64,000 nt of DNA, from contig CAJUAH010000011.1 in the NCBI GenBank assembly GCA_910584375.1, positions 55,380-119,379 of the forward strand. The letters are read 5' to 3'. Shown one piece after another: positions 59,101 through 64,000 of this stretch; the first letter of the stretch is position 1; every line of letters starts with the position of its first letter. The notes below the pieces were generated by a model. That model made no database searches. It saw only the letters and a list, made by a program, of their open reading frames with translations, and was not told the origin of the DNA. The DNA comes from an uncultured Acetatifactor sp. Lineage in GTDB: Bacteria > Bacillota > Clostridia > Lachnospirales > Lachnospiraceae. The position numbers and the translations under genes were made by a program.

Positions 59101-59940
59101 ATGTATCAGAGAAAAGAATGGGATGAGATATGCATAGACGATCTGGAGGTCTACGCCCACCACGGGGTTTACCCGGAGGAAAAGGAGAAGGGCCAGAATT
59201 TTTATGTAAATATGATATTGTACACGGATACCAGGGCCGCCGGACAGCGGGACGAGCTGACCCTGTCCACCCATTACGGGGAGGTATGCCATCTGGTGAC
59301 GAAGTGGATGCAGGAACATACCTATGACCTGATCGAGACGGTGGCGGAGACGGCGGCGGAACAGGTACTGCTCCACTATCCGCTGGTACAGGCCGTGGAC
59401 GTGGAGATCCGCAAGCCCCAGGCTCCCATCGGACTGCCCTTTGGGAACGTGTCGGTGAAGATCCGCAGGGGCTGGCACCGGGTATATATCGCGCTGGGAT
59501 CCAACATGGGAGACCGGAAAAAATATTTACAGGCGGGCGTGGACGCCATGAAGAGAAGGGCAGATATCAGGCTGCAAAAGGTATCCTCCTGGCGGCAGAC
59601 AGCTCCCTACGGCGGCGTGGAGCAGGCGGACTTTTTAAACGGCGTCATGGAAGTGCAGACACTGCTGACGCCCCGGGAACTGCTGGACTATCTGCATGAG
59701 ATCGAGCAGGAGGCGGACAGAAAGCGGGAGATACACTGGGGCCCTCGGACGCTGGATCTGGATATCCTGCTGTACGACGACCTGGTGATGGAATCGGAAG
59801 AACTGACCATTCCCCATGTGGATATGCAGAACAGGGATTTTGTGCTGGGGCCTATGGCGGAGATCGCCGGTTGGGTGCGCCACCCCCTGCTGGGACTGAC
59901 CATGGGGCAGCTTTACGCGCGGCTGATGTCTGCAAAATAA
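59101..59940 (+). CDS. folK: Bifunctional dihydroneopterin aldolase / HPPK (FolB-FolK fusion)
   Basis: Residues 1-120 are FolB (ICIDDLEVYAHHGVYPEEKEKGQNF, the aldolase active site with E and the HHGV turn; HYGEVCHLV; IRKPQAPI). Residues 124-279 are FolK (VYIALGSNMGDRKKYL, TAPYGGVEQADFLNGV, WGPRTLDLDILLYDD, PHVDMQNRDFVLGPMAEIA), which transfers pyrophosphate from ATP to hydroxymethyl-dihydropterin. FolB-FolK fusions are known in Clostridia. AGGAGGACGAGG precedes ATG 59101. It completes the operon. Confidence 0.95.
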   Translation: MYQRKEWDEICIDDLEVYAHHGVYPEEKEKGQNFYVNMILYTDTRAAGQRDELTLSTHYGEVCHLVTKWMQEHTYDLIETVAETAAEQVLLHYPLVQAVDVEIRKPQAPIGLPFGNVSVKIRRGWHRVYIALGSNMGDRKKYLQAGVDAMKRRADIRLQKVSSWRQTAPYGGVEQADFLNGVMEVQTLLTPRELLDYLHEIEQEADRKREIHWGPRTLDLDILLYDDLVMESEELTIPHVDMQNRDFVLGPMAEIAGWVRHPLLGLTMGQLYARLMSAK

Positions 59941-60057
59941 ATCAGAGAGATCGGCGGCAATACGGAGAAAGAGAAGGTTCGTCAACGATGTGGAGATGCA
60001 AAAGGCATCTGCGACAGTGCCGGAGGAAAATCTGATCGTCAGTGAGTATAAAAAGGA

Positions 60058-60561
60058 TTAGGATGGAGGTCTGTGCCACCGCAGGCGGCGCAGGGCAAAG
60101 CGGGCGCACAGTCCGGTGAACAGCCCAGTGACGGCGCCGCCCAGCAGCAGATAGGGCAGATATACCAGAACGCCCGGCACGGCTGTGAGCAGCAGAGCCG
60201 CCAGGAGTTGCCCGATATTGTGAAAGATCCCTCCCACAATGCTGGTCAGCTCAGGGTAATGCCTGTGCAGAAGACGGCAGCACAGAGCCATGGCTATGAA
60301 ACAGAGCAGTCCGCCGCACAGGCTGTAAAGCAGGCTCATGGCCTGTCCGAAGAGCAGGGCCGACAGCAGGACGCGCGCCAACAGCACCGTCGCCGCGCTT
60401 TTTACGTCGTAAAGATGGAGTACCAGCAGGGTTATGATATTGGCAAGTCCCAGTTTGATACCGGGAATGGGCACTATGGGTGGCAGCAGGCTTTCCGCGG
60501 AGTAGATGGCCAGCGCCAGTGTGGCAAACAGTGCCAGGGAAGTCAGTTTTCGAGTGCGCAT
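60058..60561 (-). CDS. Gx transporter family (heptaprenyl diphosphate synthase component I-like) membrane protein
   Basis: The 167-residue protein has five or six membrane helices and the family phrases ESLLPPIVPIPGIKLGLANIITLL and GGIFHNIGQLLAALLL. This is the Gx/ThiT-like ECF S-component fold, often annotated as heptaprenyl diphosphate synthase subunit I. It follows a NusG-II-domain gene by 57 bp, a frequent pair in Firmicutes. GGAGGAGCC precedes the start. The transported molecule is unknown. Confidence 0.88.
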   Translation of the reverse strand: MRTRKLTSLALFATLALAIYSAESLLPPIVPIPGIKLGLANIITLLVLHLYDVKSAATVLLARVLLSALLFGQAMSLLYSLCGGLLCFIAMALCCRLLHRHYPELTSIVGGIFHNIGQLLAALLLTAVPGVLVYLPYLLLGGAVTGLFTGLCARFALRRLRWHRPPS

Positions 60562-60618
60562 GGGCTCCTCCTGAGGTATACTGCATGTGCAGACACAGGT
60601 CAGTTTGGAAAAAAGTAA

Positions 60619-61026
60619 TCAGTAGGCAACAGCATCCGGGGCGTCTGACACGTGATCGCCGGGTTTCAGCTCGATCACCAGCCGGTGGGGCAGACAGGTG
60701 ATGGGCAGCAGGGAATCGGTGATGCGCCCCTGCAGCACACAGAGTCTGTCCGGGCAGTCCGCCTCCACGATGGCGATGGCTCCGGGGGAAACCTCCACGA
60801 TATTGTAGCCTCCGTCCGCGGCCTCCACGGTAAAACGGTAAGTCTCCGAGACCTGATCCAGAGAGATGGACCGCAGGATCTGGCCGTCCTGATAGATACA
60901 GGCGGTATAAGCGGCCTCCGGGCTGTGGGCGGCGCGTTTCTGAAAAAACAGATACAAGGCGCATCCGGCCAGCAGTACAGCGATGCCGCAGGCCAGCAGG
61001 CAAGCCCTTTTAGACAGGGTATTCAT
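60619..61026 (-). CDS. NusG domain II-containing membrane-anchored protein
   Basis: The 135-residue protein has an N-terminal helix at 8-28 (ACLLACGIAVLLAGCALYLFF) that could be a signal anchor or, with LAGC, a lipoprotein signal. The rest is a NusG-II-like beta-domain (YRFTVEAADGGYNIVEVSPG, DCPDRLCVLQGRI, LPITCLPHRLVIEL). The family pairs with Gx transporters and flavin-transferring (ApbE/Rnf) genes. Here it precedes the Gx transporter gene. Confidence 0.87.
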   Translation of the reverse strand: MNTLSKRACLLACGIAVLLAGCALYLFFQKRAAHSPEAAYTACIYQDGQILRSISLDQVSETYRFTVEAADGGYNIVEVSPGAIAIVEADCPDRLCVLQGRITDSLLPITCLPHRLVIELKPGDHVSDAPDAVAY

Positions 61027-61111
61027 CGGGCGCTTTCCTTTCTGTAAATCTGTAACGAATCTTTTTATCTTTTTTGGAGCGATGCATCAAGAGGTTTTTT
61101 TAAGGTTTCGC

Positions 61112-61615
61112 TCAGGCTGTGGGGTATTCCCCGCGGCCCTGTTTCCAGTCGATGGTATCCGCAGTATCGAATGCATGTTCAATATCGTAATAGCCTGGAT
61201 TTGCCGGAATGAGCCATTCTTTCGGGGGACGGATATTTTGTTTTTTCTGTTTCGATGCTGTGACAAAGAAACTTTTATCGAGCATTCCGCAGATTTCCTC
61301 AAAAGGAACCGTGCCGTCAAGCAGGATGGAGACCCAGTTGCCCCGGCTGATATGGTATCCCTTAAAATAGCCGTCCTGCTGTATGAGCATGTCCACAAAA
61401 AAGGGATCGTCCAGTTTGACATTGAGGATATCTGTATTTTCGTCTCCGGGCAGCCCCAATCTGCTCCGGGGGATATTCATGACCAGGCCGTACCACTTGC
61501 GATTGTCTTTATGGCGGAACACCGCATAATCGGGAAAACGGCTCCAGAGATACTCCGGTTCGCTTTTATATTTTTTCTTTACATACGAATAAATCTGTTT
61601 GCGCATGGTTTCCAT
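61112..61615 (-). CDS. MmcQ/YjbR-family protein
   Basis: The 167-residue protein reads PEYLWSRFPDYAVFRHKDNRKWYGLVMNIPR, DILNVKLDDPFFVDMLIQQDGYFKGYHISRGNWVSILLDGTV and SFFVTASKQKK, characteristic of YjbR/MmcQ proteins with a CyaY-like fold and proposed DNA binding (long stretches quoted as guide at residues 20-95). It stands alone. Start ATG 61615 with GAGGTG upstream; ATG 61606 is possible. Confidence 0.88.
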   Translation of the reverse strand: METMRKQIYSYVKKKYKSEPEYLWSRFPDYAVFRHKDNRKWYGLVMNIPRSRLGLPGDENTDILNVKLDDPFFVDMLIQQDGYFKGYHISRGNWVSILLDGTVPFEEICGMLDKSFFVTASKQKKQNIRPPKEWLIPANPGYYDIEHAFDTADTIDWKQGRGEYPTA

Positions 61616-61860
61616 ATGGGATGTTCACCTCACTCTGATCCACTGCTTTTAACAATAGGCAATATATTCCGCCCGCGTTATGCAAAGGAATGATCTACAA
61701 GGGCGGTGCGAATTTGAGTATAATAAAGTGACAGAGAAAAGTCAAGATAATTCCCGGGAAATCCAGGAGATAGAAATCCCCAAGACGAGCGTTTGTTGTT
61801 TTTTTGTTGAGATATGTGTAGTATAACTAACCTTATATCGCGACTGGAAAGGGAGCGGAA

Positions 61861-62535
61861 ATGGCTTATAAGATATTGATTATTGACGATGATGCGGAAC
61901 TCCTCAAAATGCTGAAAAAATATCTCGGGATGAAAGGGTATGAAATCATCACGGCGGAGGATGGATTGGAGGGGCTAAACAAGATAAAGCTGGGGCCGGA
62001 TATCATATTGCTGGATGTGAACATGCCAAATATTGACGGGATGGAGGTTTGCAGGAGGATACGGGATAAAGTGGCCTGCCCCATTTTGTTTCTGACCGCG
62101 CTGGTAGACGAACAGGACGTTGTAAACGGGCTTTCCTCAGGAGGCGACGACTATATTTTAAAGCCGTTTAGCTTAAAAGAGCTTGACGCAAGGATTACGG
62201 CGCACCTGAAACGGGAAATACGGCGCAAGGGAAAAACAGAATGCTGCTTTCAGGGCGAGCTGTCTGTAGATTATAGGGCAAAAACCGTGCAGATCCACAC
62301 GGATTATCTGGAGCTGACAAGACTGGAATATGGAATCGTTGAATTTTTGTCCATGAACCCGGGAATGGTTTTTGATAAGGAAAGAATCTACGAGAAGGTC
62401 TGCGGATATGACGCGGAGGGGGACAGCAGGGTAATCACAGAGATGATCCGCCGGATCAGAAAGAAGTTCCGGCAATTTACAGAGACAGAATATATTGAAA
62501 CCGTATGGGGGATGGGATACCGATGGATAAAATAA
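61861..62535 (+). CDS. OmpR-family response regulator
   Basis: The 224-residue protein starts MAYKILIIDDDAELLKML with D9-D11, phosphoacceptor D52 (IILLDVNMPNIDG), T/A switch FLTALVDEQD and a lysine in ILKPFSLKEL. The OmpR winged helix follows (LELTRLEYGIVEFLSMNPGMVFDKE, EMIRRIRKKF). GGAAAGGGAGCGG precedes ATG 61861. The kinase gene overlaps its end by 13 bp. Confidence 0.94.
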   Translation: MAYKILIIDDDAELLKMLKKYLGMKGYEIITAEDGLEGLNKIKLGPDIILLDVNMPNIDGMEVCRRIRDKVACPILFLTALVDEQDVVNGLSSGGDDYILKPFSLKELDARITAHLKREIRRKGKTECCFQGELSVDYRAKTVQIHTDYLELTRLEYGIVEFLSMNPGMVFDKERIYEKVCGYDAEGDSRVITEMIRRIRKKFRQFTETEYIETVWGMGYRWIK

Positions 62536-63704
62536 GAAATCTTTCCGTGAGAAAAACGATCATTTTATATATGTTGACAGTCCTGTTTTGCAGTTTTTTT
62601 CTCTCGGCATTCATTGCCGATATTGCCGAACAGATACAGAAAAGTATCTGGTGGAGGTATATGGATCAGGAAACATTTGTCGAGACCGTGAAAAATGTAG
62701 AGCCCGGTTACATAGTGGATTATCCAAGACCGGGTTTTTATGAGATGACGCCGTCAGACCGTTTTGCGTCAGAGCTATGCGATTTTTTTGGAACGAACGC
62801 CGTGCTGATATTGTCCATAACAGGAAGCTGCGTTGCGGTTTTCCTCTTTTATCGGAATAAGTTGAAAAAGCCGATGGAAGAACTGGCGAGGGGATCAAAA
62901 AAGATTGCTGAGAATCAGTTGGATTTCTGCATTTCCTATGACAATAAGGACGAGATGGGCGAACTTTGCAGGGAGTTTGAGCGGATGCGTGAGCAGCTTG
63001 CCAGAAATAATCAGTTTTTATGGCGGACGGTGGAGGAGGAAAAGATGCTGCGGGCGGCGATCGCACATGATATACGCGCTCCTCTGTCCGTTCTGAAGGG
63101 ATATCAGGAAATGCTGACGGAATATCTGCCGAGTGAAGATATGGATATGGGAGAGGCCATGGAAATGCTGGCGGAAAGCGGACGTCAGATTGAACGCATG
63201 GATGCCTTTGTGGAGATGATGCGGAAACTGAGCAGTCTGGAAAATCGGAAACTGGCTCCGGGGCCTATTTCGGCCGGACAATTGGAAAAGGATATTCAGG
63301 CAGAGCTCGTCATTTTGGAAAAAGAGTATGGGAAACAGTGTATATTGCAGGCGTCAGAACCGACGGGAGAGTTTTACGGGGATAAGGAGATTATTTTGGA
63401 GGTGACGGAAAATCTTCTGTCAAATGCCTTGCGTTATGGAAAACGGCAAATTACAATCCTGGTGGAAACAGGATATGCGGAGTTAAGAATCTGTGTCCGG
63501 GACGACGGCGACGGCTTTCGGGACGACACGGAAAAAATCACGGAGGCGTTCTATGGACAGAATGTGAAGGACAGCCTGAAACATGCGGGGCTGGGAATGT
63601 ATATCAGCAGGCTGTACTGTGAAAAGCATGGGGGTAAATTGGTTTTGCAAAATGATGAACAGGGAGGGGCCGTGGTGACAGCCCTGTTCCGTCGGATCGT
63701 GTAG
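62523..63704 (+). CDS. Sensor histidine kinase
   Basis: The 393-residue kinase has helices at about 11-31 and 91-110, a short outer loop, a HAMP domain (KKPMEELARGSKKIAENQLDF) and the dimerisation box AAIAHDIRAPLSVLKGY with H182. N box EVTENLLSNALRYGK and G box HAGLGMYISRLYCEK follow. The segment HDIRAP replaces the usual HELRTP. ATG 62523 lies inside the response regulator gene, so the two are coupled. Confidence 0.93.
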   Translation: MDKIRNLSVRKTIILYMLTVLFCSFFLSAFIADIAEQIQKSIWWRYMDQETFVETVKNVEPGYIVDYPRPGFYEMTPSDRFASELCDFFGTNAVLILSITGSCVAVFLFYRNKLKKPMEELARGSKKIAENQLDFCISYDNKDEMGELCREFERMREQLARNNQFLWRTVEEEKMLRAAIAHDIRAPLSVLKGYQEMLTEYLPSEDMDMGEAMEMLAESGRQIERMDAFVEMMRKLSSLENRKLAPGPISAGQLEKDIQAELVILEKEYGKQCILQASEPTGEFYGDKEIILEVTENLLSNALRYGKRQITILVETGYAELRICVRDDGDGFRDDTEKITEAFYGQNVKDSLKHAGLGMYISRLYCEKHGGKLVLQNDEQGGAVVTALFRRIV

Positions 63705-63863
63705 GCGATCCGGTGTTTTTGCTGTGGAAAAGGAAGAAGGTGATAATCCTTTGCATTCAAAATTCCAATGGCGGTATTTTCAAAAAATAAAATTGGGGAT
63801 TGACAGGAATCAAAAAATAGCATATTATTAATAACAAGAAATGGGTTTTCACCGTACATCTTG

Positions 63864-64000
63864 TTACGGCTTGCTCGTTTCTTTTTTTATTGCTAAGATA
63901 TCATACAGATATTTCCTGTCATTTTCAGCATGGTTAATCAAAAGACGGGCATGGAAGATATTGTATCTTACAAGCGTATTTTCCTCATAGACCGGGAGGG
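63864..64000 (-). CDS. C-terminal end of an unknown protein, cut by the window edge
   Basis: The minus strand is open from the right edge to TAA at 63866-63864 and encodes 45 residues, including YEENTLVRYNIFHARLLINH and DRKYLYDILAIKKE. Composition looks like real coding sequence. No family is recognised from this fragment. Confidence 0.5.
   Translation of the reverse strand, partial: LPVYEENTLVRYNIFHARLLINHAENDRKYLYDILAIKKETSKP

Overview
The window looks like a chromosomal stretch of a motile, Gram-positive gut Clostridia, most likely Lachnospiraceae. Supporting signs are a fairly GC-rich genome with AT-rich regulatory gaps, strong AGGAGG ribosome sites, a type A RNase P RNA, a Firmicutes-type flagellin with a CsrA-like gene, many OmpR-type two-component systems, BlaI/M56 pairs, a CmpB-type membrane family, and a pyrBI plus fol operon. 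No insertion sequence, prophage, tRNA or CRISPR array was recognised.

Layout. 1-3.3 kb: trmK (cut at the left edge), a TGS-like/uridine-kinase-like nucleoside kinase and a MerR regulator. 3.37-6.1 kb: the most striking region. A small tyrosine recombinase lies between two perfect 24-bp inverted recombination sites, together with a sigma-28-type promoter that points away from the next genes, a CsrA-like gene and flagellin. Inversion would turn that promoter toward csrA-flagellin, so the unit resembles the Salmonella hin/fljBA switch built from unrelated parts. 6.1-13.8 kb: an ABC exporter/two-component operon between two near-identical direct copies of an Rpn/PDDEXK-type gene. 13.8-17.5 kb: LytTR-DUF3021 pair, rnpB, a GT-C membrane glycosyltransferase. 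17.6-20.8 kb: two CobW-type metal GTPases behind a structured leader, and ylmH. 20.8-29.9 kb: TetR/flavodoxin pair with twin operators, an ECF sigma/degenerate LytM membrane protein pair, a CmpB membrane protein, a second ECF sigma operon with an ABC transporter, and an XRE repressor with C-terminal repeats.

30.2-36.8 kb: two consecutive BlaI-M56 sensor-protease modules, a LytTR protein and small unknowns. 36.8-40.5 kb: histidine phosphatase, ZIP transporter, 5'-3' exonuclease, AAA ATPase. 40.5-41.2 kb: a type III toxin-antitoxin locus with three 42-nt antitoxin repeats and a toxin gene split by a -1 frame change at an A-AAA-AAC heptamer. 41.2-45.4 kb: a two-component system with TraX. 45.5-52.3 kb: GNAT-like protein, SDR oxidoreductase, a pyrI 3' fragment, a large solute-binding lipoprotein, pyrBI and a nitroreductase. 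52.4-55.5 kb: a stand-alone reverse transcriptase behind a hairpin-rich gap, and small membrane/PH proteins. 55.6-59.9 kb: folate operon folC-folE-HD-folP-folBK. 60-64 kb: Gx transporter with NusG-II protein, YjbR protein, a third two-component system and a gene cut by the right edge.

The recurring theme is signal response: four two-component or LytTR units, two ECF sigma operons, two BlaI/M56 protease relays, and MerR, TetR and XRE regulators, several with visible operator dyads. The best candidates for undescribed biology are the recombinase/sigma-28/csrA/flagellin inversion switch and the frame-split type III toxin. All assignments come from reading the sequence; no database search was possible.
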